DNA of 64,000 nucleotides from Solibacillus isronensis (lineage in GTDB: Bacteria; Bacillota; Bacilli; Bacillales_A; Planococcaceae). The notes beneath the pieces are model-generated. The model had not been told where the DNA came from and did no database searches. It worked only from the letters and a program-made list of their open reading frames with translations. Both the position numbers and the translations under genes were made by a program. The DNA lies in assembly GCF_023715405.1 (NCBI RefSeq), contig NZ_JAMBOC010000005.1, positions 106,618 through 170,617 on the forward strand, read 5' to 3'. This document shows, one piece after another, positions 7,303 to 15,814 of the stretch (position 1 is the stretch's first letter; each line of letters begins with the position of its first letter).

Positions 7303-9099
7303 TTAATCCCCGCTATTTTCCAAACATGAAACAGTACCGTTCGTTGGTGTCAGCCTTTTTTGTTCCCGCTGTTCTTCCAGGAGATTCATCATTAATGATT
7401 GAATCAATTTTGTTACAATATTTGCGTGGATAGGATTTGCAAGATTTTTTCTTTCAAGAGGATCCTTCGTAAGATTATACAGTTCATATTGTTCAGGAAC
7501 AGAAACTGTTTTCGTTACGATTTTTGACATAGAAACAGTGATCTCTTCATTAACAGGAGTTTGACTTTGAATTTCTGTTACTTGATCTTCTACTCCTGGG
7601 TCACTCCAAAATTGCGGATTATCGAAGTATCTTGAAAACTTCCAAAGCTCCCTTTCCCTATTTTGACCTGTTGGAAGATACGCAATGACAGATTCAATAT
7701 GGTTTGGCTGGACAACAGAATTATAAGGCTGGCCGGAAATACTAGTCTGAGATAATCCTCTCGTTACATCATCATCTGTCATAAAATAAATCGGCTCATT
7801 TGCCCGTAGGAAAGCTTCATCCCCATAGAGAAGCGGCGTTAAATTTCTTCCTACAGGTGGATGTACTTCAGTATGATTTTTCCTTAACTCCTGTTGAATT
7901 TTGTTTACGTCAATTTTGGCTAATCCTAAAAGAGTTGGCAGAATATCTACATGACTAGTCAACATATCCGCAGTTTGCCTATTTGGAAACAATTTTGGAT
8001 TATGAACGATAAATGGTACATGAGTCGCTTCTTCGTATGCGTTATACCACTTTTGAAATAATCCGCCGTGAGCACCTAATAAATCTCCATGATCAGAAGT
8101 AAAAATGATAATTGTATTATCATAAAATTTGCTGGATTTTAGTTTATTGTATACCTTCCCCATTTCTTGATCGACTTTTTTATGAAGGGAGAAATAAAGC
8201 TGACGATAAAAAAGACTATCTCTTGTTGGCTGGAAGGCTTTGTGGTAAGTCTCTTTGTAGCTTTGTTGTGCAGCTGGCTTTGTGTGCAATAATTCATCCG
8301 CTGTAGGAGCAGGTGGAATAATAGGAACAGAAGGGTCTACTTCAAAATTGAATAACGGATGGTATTCAGTTGTTTCTCCGAACAACGTAATATCATGTGG
8401 ATTTAAAAATGAAGATACAATTAACCAAGGTTGACTTTGATTAACACTATCCGCTTCGAGTGAATGAAGTAACTCAACTACTTCCCTTGAGTACACTTCA
8501 TCACGACCACTTGTTCCAATGCCAGCAGATGAAGCAGAGTTACGAGGATTGGATCCATGAGGTTCTGGACCAAGCCAGCCTGAAAAGCCAAATTCATTTA
8601 GACGCTCAGATTCCAAGTAAAACTTTTCAAGATTTCGGTCAGGAATACCTGTATTTGGATCGTAACTAGGCAATGCATTTTGAGTTCCAGGAATCAAAAT
8701 GTCCTGAGGACTCACATGCCATTTCCCCTTCCAAAATGTACGGTAGCCTGCCGCACGAAAATAGTCCCCAAAAGTAGGAACTGTATTAGAATCTAGCCAG
8801 AATACGTCCGGTTCAAATGAAGACGCAGCAGCCCCAGTTGTTTTAGTTAGCCCATGTAATGATGGGTATTGTCCCGTATACAGTGTTGCTCTACTCGGTG
8901 AGCATGCAGTGCTTCCAACGTAATGGTTTAAAAATTCCATTCCATTTTCCCGTAATAATTCCTGTGTCTTTAAATTTTCTTTACGCCATTTCTTTAGTTC
9001 CTTATTTTCGTAAACTGTCGGAAATCGTTGTTCATCCACTATAAAGATAAGGAAATTAGGTTTTGTTCCTTCTATGTTCTCCTCTTTCTGCAATCCCAA
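7303..9099 (-). CDS. Sulfatase family hydrolase (formylglycine type)
   Basis: A sulfatase of the alkaline phosphatase superfamily, cleaving sulfate esters (or a related anion ester). The signature C-S-P-S-R-A-T-L-Y-T-G (Cys66 counted from the chosen start, codon near 8902-8904) carries the cysteine that is converted to formylglycine. The metal-binding F-T-S-D-H-G-D-L-L-G-A-H-G segment lies in the second half. No signal peptide is seen, so the enzyme is probably cytoplasmic. The frame opens at 9168, but a TTG at 9099 preceded by AAGGGGGA at ideal distance gives the best start (598 aa). No formylglycine-generating enzyme or sulfate transporter is adjacent. The substrate is not predictable from the sequence. 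Confidence 0.85.
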   Translation of the reverse strand: MGLQKEENIEGTKPNFLIFIVDEQRFPTVYENKELKKWRKENLKTQELLRENGMEFLNHYVGSTACSPSRATLYTGQYPSLHGLTKTTGAAASSFEPDVFWLDSNTVPTFGDYFRAAGYRTFWKGKWHVSPQDILIPGTQNALPSYDPNTGIPDRNLEKFYLESERLNEFGFSGWLGPEPHGSNPRNSASSAGIGTSGRDEVYSREVVELLHSLEADSVNQSQPWLIVSSFLNPHDITLFGETTEYHPLFNFEVDPSVPIIPPAPTADELLHTKPAAQQSYKETYHKAFQPTRDSLFYRQLYFSLHKKVDQEMGKVYNKLKSSKFYDNTIIIFTSDHGDLLGAHGGLFQKWYNAYEEATHVPFIVHNPKLFPNRQTADMLTSHVDILPTLLGLAKIDVNKIQQELRKNHTEVHPPVGRNLTPLLYGDEAFLRANEPIYFMTDDDVTRGLSQTSISGQPYNSVVQPNHIESVIAYLPTGQNRERELWKFSRYFDNPQFWSDPGVEDQVTEIQSQTPVNEEITVSMSKIVTKTVSVPEQYELYNLTKDPLERKNLANPIHANIVTKLIQSLMMNLLEEQREQKRLTPTNGTVSCLENSGD

Positions 9100-9459
9100 A
9101 TATTTTCCCCCTTGCGAACATGAATAATTAAAACATCTTATGTTTACAGGCTCGAAAATACCATACACTTTGAAGGGTATTATTTAGAAAGATCCGTACC
9201 GAAACAAAGTTACAAAAACTGCATCTATTTAAGATTGCGGCAACGAATTGTAAAGGTTGTCCCTTTTCTTTCTATTAAGACATCTTTGATGCGAATTATA
9301 TATATATGTATTTCTAATTTCATGTTCATTTAGGAATATGTGACTATAAATATATAATAATAGAAATGCTATTGTCTTTAATTTCAGTATGTCCGTTTGT
9401 AATAATAATGACCGTTTCGGAAAAACTAGTTCAAAAAGCGATGATAGGAGTACCTAAAA
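9100..9459. other. Intergenic region between divergent sulfatase and DDAH-like genes
   Basis: About 360 bases of AT-rich DNA that must hold both divergent promoters. A TATATATATATG run lies near 9298-9310. I see no convincing operator, hairpin or small gene. Confidence 0.5.
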
Positions 9460-10317
9460 GTGACAGAACGCCCAAACATAAATCTCAAGACCTTTTGCAT
9501 GAGTGAGTACGATGTTTTAAAAAAAGTACTTCTTTGTCAACCTCAATATATGGCGATTCGTGAGATAATTAATGAAACACAGGAGCATTTTAAGAAGGAA
9601 GGCATCCATATTGAACGCGCACTCGAGCAGCATGCTGAATTTGTTAGAATTCTACAGGAAAATAACGTCGATGTTATTTTATTACCTTTTCATAAAAAAT
9701 ATCCTGAACAGGTCTTTACAAGGGATGTTGGTTTTACACTAGGACAAACAATTTTTGTTGCTAAAATGGCGACAGAAGTTCGCTCAGGAGAGGAAAACAT
9801 TTTAAAGCAGTGGCTGGAGGACGAAGAAATCTCCTATTATAATTTAATCGAGGAACGAATTGAAGGCGGGGATGTTGTAATCGATCAGAATACCATCTAC
9901 GTGGGACTCAGTAATCGGACGGACGAAAAAGCTGTTGAACAATTACAGCGTCTATTAAATAATTTTAAGATCATTCCTATTCCATTTAAAGAAAAATACT
10001 TGCATTTAGATTGTATATTTAATATCGTTTCCCCTGAAGTAGCCCTTATTTATAAAAATGCTTTAACACAAAAAGAAATTAATTTTTTTGCAGCACGTTA
10101 TGATTTAATTGAGGTTTCTGAAGAAGAGCAATTTCAATTAGGTACAAATGTATTGAGTATTGGCAACAAGCGGATATTAAGTCTGCCAGTTAATATTAAT
10201 GTCAACAAACAGCTTCGAAATCGGGGCTTTCAGGTAATTGAAGTGGATATTACAGAAATTATTAAATCCGGCGGCTCGTTCCGCTGCTGCACCCTTCCTA
10301 TCTTACGAGAAGCATAA
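9460..10317 (+). CDS. Dimethylarginine dimethylaminohydrolase / amidinotransferase family protein (YkgA-like)
   Basis: A 285-residue guanidino-group modifying enzyme of the pentein fold. Visible catalytic elements are the T-R-D-V-G-F segment (Asp), the E-G-G-D-V-V turn, the L-H-L-D segment carrying the catalytic His, and G-G-S-F-R-C-C-T-L-P near the C-terminus with the nucleophilic Cys (Cys276 by alignment of the motif). The length and N-terminus fit Bacillus YkgA-type hydrolases. It would be cytoplasmic and act on dimethylarginine, arginine or a related guanidino compound. The GTG start has GATAGGAG upstream. It is a single gene, head-on to replication. Confidence 0.8.
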   Translation: MTERPNINLKTFCMSEYDVLKKVLLCQPQYMAIREIINETQEHFKKEGIHIERALEQHAEFVRILQENNVDVILLPFHKKYPEQVFTRDVGFTLGQTIFVAKMATEVRSGEENILKQWLEDEEISYYNLIEERIEGGDVVIDQNTIYVGLSNRTDEKAVEQLQRLLNNFKIIPIPFKEKYLHLDCIFNIVSPEVALIYKNALTQKEINFFAARYDLIEVSEEEQFQLGTNVLSIGNKRILSLPVNINVNKQLRNRGFQVIEVDITEIIKSGGSFRCCTLPILREA

Positions 10318-10398
10318 ATAAAAATTACATTGGATCTGCAGTTGCATCTTTCGTGAAACTGCCTCCAACTAAAGAAAACCTTCTTTCACAAAATTTAT

Positions 10399-10418
10399 AA
10401 ACCGCACTTACTTATGAT
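10399..10418. repeat. Distal copy of the rlmH-end direct repeat (att-like)
   Basis: AAACCGCACTTACTTATGAT here is identical to 15815-15834, which contains the last codons and stop of rlmH. Read on the minus strand it still encodes H-H-K-stop in place of Y-H-K-stop. CGG also matches after one mismatch (10420-10422). A 20-bp identity to the SCC integration site is not expected by chance, and it looks like the distal att site of an inserted element. Confidence 0.75.
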
Positions 10419-10450
10419 GCGGATCTACGTAATATGGTTAAGTGCGGTTT
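10399..10450 (+). terminator. Large hairpin containing the att-like copy; possible terminator
   Basis: AAACCGCACTTA (10399-10410) and TAAGTGCGGTTT (10439-10450) are perfect 12-bp arms around a 28-base loop. It lies 80 bases past the DDAH-like gene and may end its transcript, although the following tract (AAATTT) is weak. The inverted arm could also be part of a recombinase recognition site. Confidence 0.4.
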
Positions 10451-10500
10451 AAATTTCAATCAGATCTTCTAAAACAAAAAGTAGATGCGCTGTAGTAAAT

Positions 10501-10536
10501 AAAAATAAATCCCTTGCATGCAGCCACAAGGGATTT
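10501..10536 (-). terminator. Terminator of the natAB operon
   Basis: AAATCCCTTG (10507-10516) and CAAGGGATTT (10527-10536) form a 10-bp stem; on the minus strand it is followed by ATTTTTATTT. Confidence 0.75.
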
Positions 10537-10552
10537 GCTATTATTTATTTTA

Positions 10553-11704
10553 TTACAACACCCATTTATCTTTCGCAAATAAAATACGTCCTGCTGCTAG
10601 AATTACTAACGCTAACACTATGTTAACTCCAAGTGTAAGGAATACATGCTCGATATCAATGACTCCAACAAATAATTCTTTAAAAATAGCAAACACATTT
10701 AAGATTGGAACTAAAAAATATGCAGTAATTAATTCATTTAGCCCGACACTTGTGATGAATAAGGCCGGTAAAATTCCAACCATAATTATGGGTGTTCCGT
10801 AGCTTTGTGCTTCTTTTACCGTCTTACCAAAAATACTTGTCAGCAATAACGCTGAAGCCATTAATGCAGCGAAACTAATGATAATTAAAAGAGCGACCGT
10901 GCCAATTAACCAAACATTTCCGTCCATTGTCAAGCCGGCTTTTAACTGTTCTGTAAAGAAGTAGATTTCAATAAATACGATGCCTAACGTTAAAATGCCT
11001 GTAACCGTAGCGAGAATAACGAGTGTTAACCATTTGCCTAATAAAAATGAAATGCGATTTACAGGTGTCATTAATAAAGCTTCCATCGTACGGCGTTCTT
11101 TTTCACCTGCAATAAAATCTGCTGCTGAAGATGAAATACCTACACCTACTGCAATAACTAGCATCATTGGAATAAGGAAGCTCATCATTTGTACAGATTG
11201 ATCACCTTCGATTACTTGTACTTTATTAACTGTAAAAGGTGTTATAATCGACGTTTCTACATTTTGTTGTCCTAAACGTTCAGAAACAATTGCCTGACTG
11301 TATTGTGTTAATGCCATTTCGATTGCTGACATGGCAATATAGCTATTTTCACTATATGCATCGCCTAATATTTGAACTGTTGGCGCATTTCCAGCAGCGA
11401 TTTGCTGTTCAAAGTCTCCAGTAAGAACAAGTCCGGCTACTGCTTCACCTTCTTTAATAGTAACTTCAACATCATCTACAGCACGAAGCTCTAAATTTCC
11501 TTTTCCATCTAGTAAACCTTTTACAAACTCTAACTGCTCTTTTTCTGTCACGACATGAAGCTGAATATCCTCGTCAGGCGCCATCATTTTTTCATAGAAG
11601 AATACTAATGCTGACATTAAAACTAATGGTAAAAATACAGTTAAAATTAATGTGCGCTGATCTCGAAATGTATCCTTTAACTCTTTTTTGAATATATTAA
11701 GCAT
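10553..11704 (-). CDS. natB: ABC transporter permease, NatB-like (sodium export)
   Basis: A 383-residue ABC-2 type permease with an N-terminal helix, a large extracytoplasmic segment (about residues 45-170) and five or six C-terminal helices, with the conserved G-E-K-E-R-R-T-M-E-A-L-L-M-T-P-V motif of NatB-type permeases. It would form the membrane part of a NatAB exporter, which in Bacillus subtilis extrudes sodium. The frame opens at 11719 with GTG, but the ATG at 11704 has GGAGG eight bases upstream and overlaps the natA stop (ATGCTTAA), so translation is coupled. The substrate is inferred from homology and the adjacent NatRK-like pair. Confidence 0.82.
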   Translation of the reverse strand: MLNIFKKELKDTFRDQRTLILTVFLPLVLMSALVFFYEKMMAPDEDIQLHVVTEKEQLEFVKGLLDGKGNLELRAVDDVEVTIKEGEAVAGLVLTGDFEQQIAAGNAPTVQILGDAYSENSYIAMSAIEMALTQYSQAIVSERLGQQNVETSIITPFTVNKVQVIEGDQSVQMMSFLIPMMLVIAVGVGISSSAADFIAGEKERRTMEALLMTPVNRISFLLGKWLTLVILATVTGILTLGIVFIEIYFFTEQLKAGLTMDGNVWLIGTVALLIIISFAALMASALLLTSIFGKTVKEAQSYGTPIIMVGILPALFITSVGLNELITAYFLVPILNVFAIFKELFVGVIDIEHVFLTLGVNIVLALVILAAGRILFAKDKWVL

Positions 11705-12446
11705 CTTCATTTCCTCCACGTACTAATTTACTCATGAAAATATAGTTTAAATCGCTTGAGCCTTCTTCAGCATAAAGCTGTTCAAGAGTGCCATCATAGA
11801 CAAGCTCACCTTTATGAATCATTGCTACACGATCACATAGCATCGTTACTTCCTCTACAATATGACTAGAGAAAATAATGGTTTTCCCTTCACGTTTCAG
11901 TTGATGCACAAGCTGACGGAAAGTATTGGATGATGTAATATCCAGTCCTGTCGTTGGTTCATCAAAGAGTACAATATCTGGATCATGTAATAATGTTCTT
12001 GCAATGGCCACTTTTTGACGCATCCCTTTTGAAAACCCATCAATTTTTCGATCTAAATAGTCTCGCATGCCAAACATTTTCGCTAATTTTTCAATACGCA
12101 CTTTTGTTTCATGCTTACCTAAGCCATAAAGTGAACCAAAATACTCTAAGTTTTCACGTGTTGTCAGTCGCTCATAAAGTCCTGTCTCACTACCAAACAG
12201 TACGCCGATTCTTTTTTTCACTTCATCAGATTGCTTTACGGTATGAAAACCTGCTACTTCAACGCTACCTGAAGACGGTTCAATTAGTGTAGCGATTGTT
12301 CGTAGTAAGGTTGTTTTCCCAGCACCGTTTTCACCTAGGAGCCCAAGTACCTCACCCTCATGAACTTCTAGGGAAACTTGCTTTAAGGCAGTTATATATT
12401 GTTTCTTATTTTGAAATTGTTTTGTTACTCCTTTAATTTCAATCAT
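11697..12446 (-). CDS. natA: ABC transporter ATP-binding protein, NatA-like
   Basis: A 249-residue cytoplasmic ABC ATPase. Walker A G-E-N-G-A-G-K-T-T, the signature F-S-K-G-M-R-Q-K-V-A-I-A-R, Walker B D-I-V-L-F-D-E-P and the H-loop S-S-H-I-V-E-E-V are all intact. It overlaps natB by 8 bases. An ATG at 12446, with GAGG eight bases upstream, is preferred to the GTG at 12455. It is divergent from the LytTR regulator gene, which suggests the two-component system controls natAB. The NatA assignment rests on the neighbourhood plus sequence type. Confidence 0.85.
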   Translation of the reverse strand: MIEIKGVTKQFQNKKQYITALKQVSLEVHEGEVLGLLGENGAGKTTLLRTIATLIEPSSGSVEVAGFHTVKQSDEVKKRIGVLFGSETGLYERLTTRENLEYFGSLYGLGKHETKVRIEKLAKMFGMRDYLDRKIDGFSKGMRQKVAIARTLLHDPDIVLFDEPTTGLDITSSNTFRQLVHQLKREGKTIIFSSHIVEEVTMLCDRVAMIHKGELVYDGTLEQLYAEEGSSDLNYIFMSKLVRGGNEDA

Positions 12447-12510
12447 TTCCGTCACCTCGTTTATTTGATGTTTTTATCGTACAAATAAATACAAGAGGTG
12501 TCTGCGATGT

Positions 12511-12542
12511 TGTCGCAAAAATGCCTTATTATGTCGTGAAAA
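12511..12542. promoter_or_regulatory. Paired TGTCG direct repeats, candidate LytTR-binding site
   Basis: TGTCGCAAAA (12511-12520) and TGTCGTGAAAA (12532-12542) are 21 bases apart start to start, two helical turns, which is the spacing of LytTR operator pairs. They lie in the divergent natA/natR promoter region. A further TGTC is at 12499. The half-site match to a published LytTR consensus is loose. Confidence 0.35.
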
Positions 12543-12608
12543 GGGAGAATGAATTGTAGAACTGTCAAAATATTACGTATAGTGTATATTTATTACGAGG
12601 TGTATAAC

Positions 12609-13307
12609 ATGAGAGTAGGATTAGTAGATGACCGAGCGATTGATTTAGATAAACTAAAGGCAATTATAGAGCCAATCGAAGAAATTAATATTGTATTTGC
12701 TACTACAAGTGCACAGCAAGCCTATGAGGAAATAAAAAAGCAATCGATTGATTTACTGATTGCGGATATTGAAATGCCAGAATTATCGGGTTACGAATTA
12801 GCTGATATTATTTATACACATGCCTTACAAATTATGGTTATCTTTGTAACAGGCAATAGCGGGTACGCTGTTCATGCTTTTGAATTGAACGTACATGATT
12901 ACATAATGAAGCCCTATACAAAAGAAAGACTTGTATCTTCTGTTGAAAGATTGTTAGCAAAGCAACAAAAAGCCGAGTTATCGGGCCGGATTTTTATTAA
13001 GCAAAAATCTGATATTCATATCGTACAAAAAAAGGACATTATATTTATTGAACGTTCAGGTCGTGCTACAACGATCTATACAAAAAATGGTCCTGTAAAA
13101 ACCTATCAAACCTTAAATGAATTAGAGGGAGAGTTAAGGGACCGTTTGTTTATAAGAGCTCACCGCTCATTTATTATCAATATTCAATACATATTAAATT
13201 TTTCGTTATACGCAAAGAATTCCTATTTAGTGTCCTTTGAAGGAATTGAAGAAAAAGCAGTTATTACAAAGGAAAACCTAGATATTATACAAAAAAACTA
13301 CTTTTGA
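12609..13307 (+). CDS. natR: LytTR-family response regulator (NatR-like)
   Basis: A 232-residue two-component regulator. The receiver domain (residues 1-120) has D7/D8, the phospho-acceptor D53 in L-I-A-D-I-E-M-P and K101-type K-P-Y. The C-terminal LytTR DNA-binding domain (about 130-232) includes F-I-R-A-H-R-S-F-I-I-N. The open frame starts at 12549, but the ATG at 12609 has CGAGGTG upstream and gives the normal receiver start. It is 10 bases upstream of its histidine kinase gene and divergent from natAB, the Bacillus NatK/NatR relation. The length fits NatR. Confidence 0.8.
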   Translation: MRVGLVDDRAIDLDKLKAIIEPIEEINIVFATTSAQQAYEEIKKQSIDLLIADIEMPELSGYELADIIYTHALQIMVIFVTGNSGYAVHAFELNVHDYIMKPYTKERLVSSVERLLAKQQKAELSGRIFIKQKSDIHIVQKKDIIFIERSGRATTIYTKNGPVKTYQTLNELEGELRDRLFIRAHRSFIINIQYILNFSLYAKNSYLVSFEGIEEKAVITKENLDIIQKNYF

Positions 13308-13316
13308 GGTGGCTAT

Positions 13317-14252
13317 ATGAAGCATAAACTATATTTTTTCATCATTTGTTGTACCCATTTTGCCCTCGCAACAGTAGGCTATCTTTCCTTATACATAAGC
13401 ATTCCAATAAGCATCATTTTAACATTAGTAGCTATGAAAAGAATTACGTTAAAGATTGATTGGAGTGTAATAATTCATTTATGTATGTATGGTGTCTATG
13501 TATTAAATGGGAAGAGTGTACAAAATCTACACTTACTTTTTGGCGCATTGCTTGTGGTTATTTATAGTTCACAAAAGCAGAAAGCGCTATTTAAGACTTC
13601 AACAGTACAGTTAGAAGTAAATGAAAAGCTAGTAGAATTTAATCGTACATTTCAAGAGGTACGTAAAGAACGTCACGATTACTTAAAGCATGTATCAGCA
13701 ATTGCTTATTTACTGGAAAAAGATAAGGTTAATGAAGCTAAAATCTATATGCAAGGGTTAGTAAAGCGATATGAACAGACGAACTTGTCGTTAAAGGGAG
13801 AGCAGGGGGCAGTAGCAGCCGTATTATATACGAATTACGAAAAGGCACGAAGCCACAATATTGCAATTAATTATTTGTTTGAAACACCTGTATCAAATTT
13901 ATCCCTTCCATCTGATGAAATCGTTCAGCTAATAGGGAATATATTAGAAAATGCGATTGATGCAAGCATTGAATGGCAAACGAAGTATAACAAACAAGCT
14001 TTTATTGAATTAAGCCTTCGTAAAAAAAGCGGTCTATATCTATTAACTTGTTCAAACAATACAATTCCCTTGCCGAAGGAAATTGCTGACCAACTGTTTG
14101 CCAAGACTGGTGTTACAACAAAACCAAATCATAATGGTTTAGGTACTTCAATTATTCGGCAAATTATAGAGCAGCATAACGGATATTTAGAATTTATAGC
14201 AGAGAAGCAAACATTTACAATTACGTGTAAAATTCCTAATGTCATCTCATAA
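13317..14252 (+). CDS. natK: GHKL sensor histidine kinase (NatK-like)
   Basis: A 311-residue membrane kinase. About three transmembrane helices fill residues 5-85; a dimerisation helix carries the phospho-acceptor His120 in R-H-D-Y-L-K-H; the ATPase domain has the N box N-I-L-E-N-A-I-D-A-S and G box G-L-G-T-S-I-I-R. This is the HPK10-type layout that partners LytTR regulators. A GAGGTGG site precedes the ATG. It probably phosphorylates the regulator encoded just upstream and controls natAB. The sensed signal is unknown. Confidence 0.8.
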   Translation: MKHKLYFFIICCTHFALATVGYLSLYISIPISIILTLVAMKRITLKIDWSVIIHLCMYGVYVLNGKSVQNLHLLFGALLVVIYSSQKQKALFKTSTVQLEVNEKLVEFNRTFQEVRKERHDYLKHVSAIAYLLEKDKVNEAKIYMQGLVKRYEQTNLSLKGEQGAVAAVLYTNYEKARSHNIAINYLFETPVSNLSLPSDEIVQLIGNILENAIDASIEWQTKYNKQAFIELSLRKKSGLYLLTCSNNTIPLPKEIADQLFAKTGVTTKPNHNGLGTSIIRQIIEQHNGYLEFIAEKQTFTITCKIPNVIS

Positions 14253-14254
14253 AA

Positions 14255-14313
14255 AAAGCTTTAATAAGCTACACCTACTGATTTTCTTACGGGATGTAGA
14301 TTATTGAAGCTTT
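14255..14313 (+). terminator. Putative terminator of natRK
   Basis: AAAGCTTTAATAAGCTACA (14255-14273) pairs with TGTAGATTATTGAAGCTTT (14295-14313) with two mismatches, followed by GATTTATTT. Confidence 0.5.
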
Positions 14314-14400
14314 GATTTATTTAATGCTTCATATACTCCTTCAAACTTCAGGTGATGGTTATTTTTTACGGTATTTCTTATATCAATTATAATAAATAGA

Positions 14401-14422
14401 TAAAAATGCTCTAATGGAGCAT
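14401..14422 (-). terminator. Terminator overlapping the diguanylate cyclase stop codon
   Basis: On the minus strand ATGCTC-CATTA-GAGCAT is followed by TTTTATC; the stop codon TAG lies at the junction of the loop and the second arm. Confidence 0.6.
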
Positions 14423-15355
14423 AGATATCGGTTTTCGTTTTTGTTTCTTTTCTTCATACATCTTTTTATCTGCTTCAATGTAGAGACTTTCTGTTTTACC
14501 AGCCGATTGCTCACTAAAAGCCATACCAATGGACATTTGAAGGTTGATATCATTACTTAATACAGGATGATGATTGGTTTTTTCACGGAGCAGATTACAA
14601 AGCATTTCAATCTGATTCATCGTTGTATTTGGTATAATTACAGCAAATTCATCTCCTCCTACACGTGAAACAATTACGTTACCGGAAAATGTGCTTTTTA
14701 GTAATTTCGCTGCGGCTTCTATATATTGATCACCTTTTTTATGTCCATATGTATCATTTACATATTTTAATTGATCGAGATCGCATAAAATTATACCCAA
14801 CGCTACATTCTTTTCTTTATTATAATAATTAATCATTTGTTCAAAATAACCACGATTATAAATATCCGTTAATGCATCATGGGTACTTCGATATTGTAAT
14901 TCTTGCTCTAACTTTATTTTTTCATCAATATTTCGCATAATACCTTGAATTGCAACGATTTCTCCGTTCTCGTAAATCGGCGTTGTATATTCCTCAAACC
15001 ATCTATAAATTCCATCCGTACCTTTTAAACGCTGGATAATACCCTCGTTATAATTAATTTGACCTGAAATCTTGTTCTCCATAATTGTTTTGTCCTCTGG
15101 GTGAATCATTTCAAAAGGGGTATTCGAATCTCTATAGAGAGCCTCTAACGTACCTTCCCCTAAAAATAAATCTACAGAAGGACTTGTATACCTATGTCTA
15201 TAGACAGGTTTTACTTCATAGTAATAAATAATATCATGCGACCTTTCCACTAACTTTAAGGAAATGTTTTCATTTTGAAACTTTGATTGATAATATTTTG
15301 TATAAATCCAATAAATTATTAATCCCGTTACTAAACCGAATATAAATAAAAACAT
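14411..15355 (-). CDS. PAS-GGDEF diguanylate cyclase
   Basis: A 314-residue protein with one N-terminal transmembrane helix (residues 2-19), a PAS domain (about 38-145, with the PAC-like I-Q-G-I-M-R-N-I-D-E-K) and a GGDEF domain (about 158-312). The active-site motif G-G-D-E-F is intact at 233-237, so it should make cyclic di-GMP from GTP. I see no RxxD inhibitory site in the five residues before it. It lies inside the repeat-bounded block downstream of rlmH, in the opposite direction to natRK. No c-di-GMP effector is adjacent. Confidence 0.88.
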   Translation of the reverse strand: MFLFIFGLVTGLIIYWIYTKYYQSKFQNENISLKLVERSHDIIYYYEVKPVYRHRYTSPSVDLFLGEGTLEALYRDSNTPFEMIHPEDKTIMENKISGQINYNEGIIQRLKGTDGIYRWFEEYTTPIYENGEIVAIQGIMRNIDEKIKLEQELQYRSTHDALTDIYNRGYFEQMINYYNKEKNVALGIILCDLDQLKYVNDTYGHKKGDQYIEAAAKLLKSTFSGNVIVSRVGGDEFAVIIPNTTMNQIEMLCNLLREKTNHHPVLSNDINLQMSIGMAFSEQSAGKTESLYIEADKKMYEEKKQKRKPISMLH

Positions 15356-15768
15356 TTCATAAATCTCCTGATAACTTTATTAAGTAGATTGTAATTTTCA
15401 TCATGTAGTCCTTCTTTTTATATATAATTTCCTTATTATTCAATTATACTTTTTTGCTATAATGCAATCTACTCTTACTAATACATATAACTCAGGCTAA
15501 ATTGTGATTTTTTCATCTACCAACTACACTCACTGAATATATATTTCTATAAATTCATTTATCAATGTAAAATATCCTGAATTACATTTCGAGTTGAACA
15601 AAGAATAAAGTATAGGAAAAAATCCGTAAACAATTTGTAAAGGCCGATCTTCTATAAAAGAAAATCGGTCTTAGCTTTTGTATATTTTAGATCTACATAA
15701 AAAGAGTTTATATTAAGTCATGCTACTCCCTATTCATCTGCAAATTATTACTCTTAGACAAACAAAAA
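15356..15768. other. Intergenic region upstream of the diguanylate cyclase
   Basis: AT-rich spacer without a credible gene. It holds the cyclase promoter and a hairpin, AAGGCCGATCTTCT against AGAAAATCGGTCTT (about 15640-15672), followed on the plus strand by AGCTTTTG. The hairpin could end an unannotated plus-strand transcript; no gene precedes it. Confidence 0.5.
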
Positions 15769-15810
15769 CAAACCATCAACTACAGTAAAACTACTGTAAT
15801 CGATGGTTTA
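15769..15810 (-). terminator. Terminator of rlmH
   Basis: An 18-base arm pair (AAACCATCGATTACAGTA on the minus strand and its near complement, two wobble pairs) with a short loop and a TGTTTTTGTTT tail. It lies just inside the rlmH-proximal direct repeat. Confidence 0.75.
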
Positions 15811-15814
15811 TTAA

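Noticed and set aside
9298..9310. TATATATATATG run as a promoter -10 or repeat
   Set aside because: No paired -35 element at a suitable distance; simple AT-rich DNA.
10518..10802. A plus-strand frame starting in the natB terminator
   Set aside because: It is antisense to natB and begins within a terminator stem.
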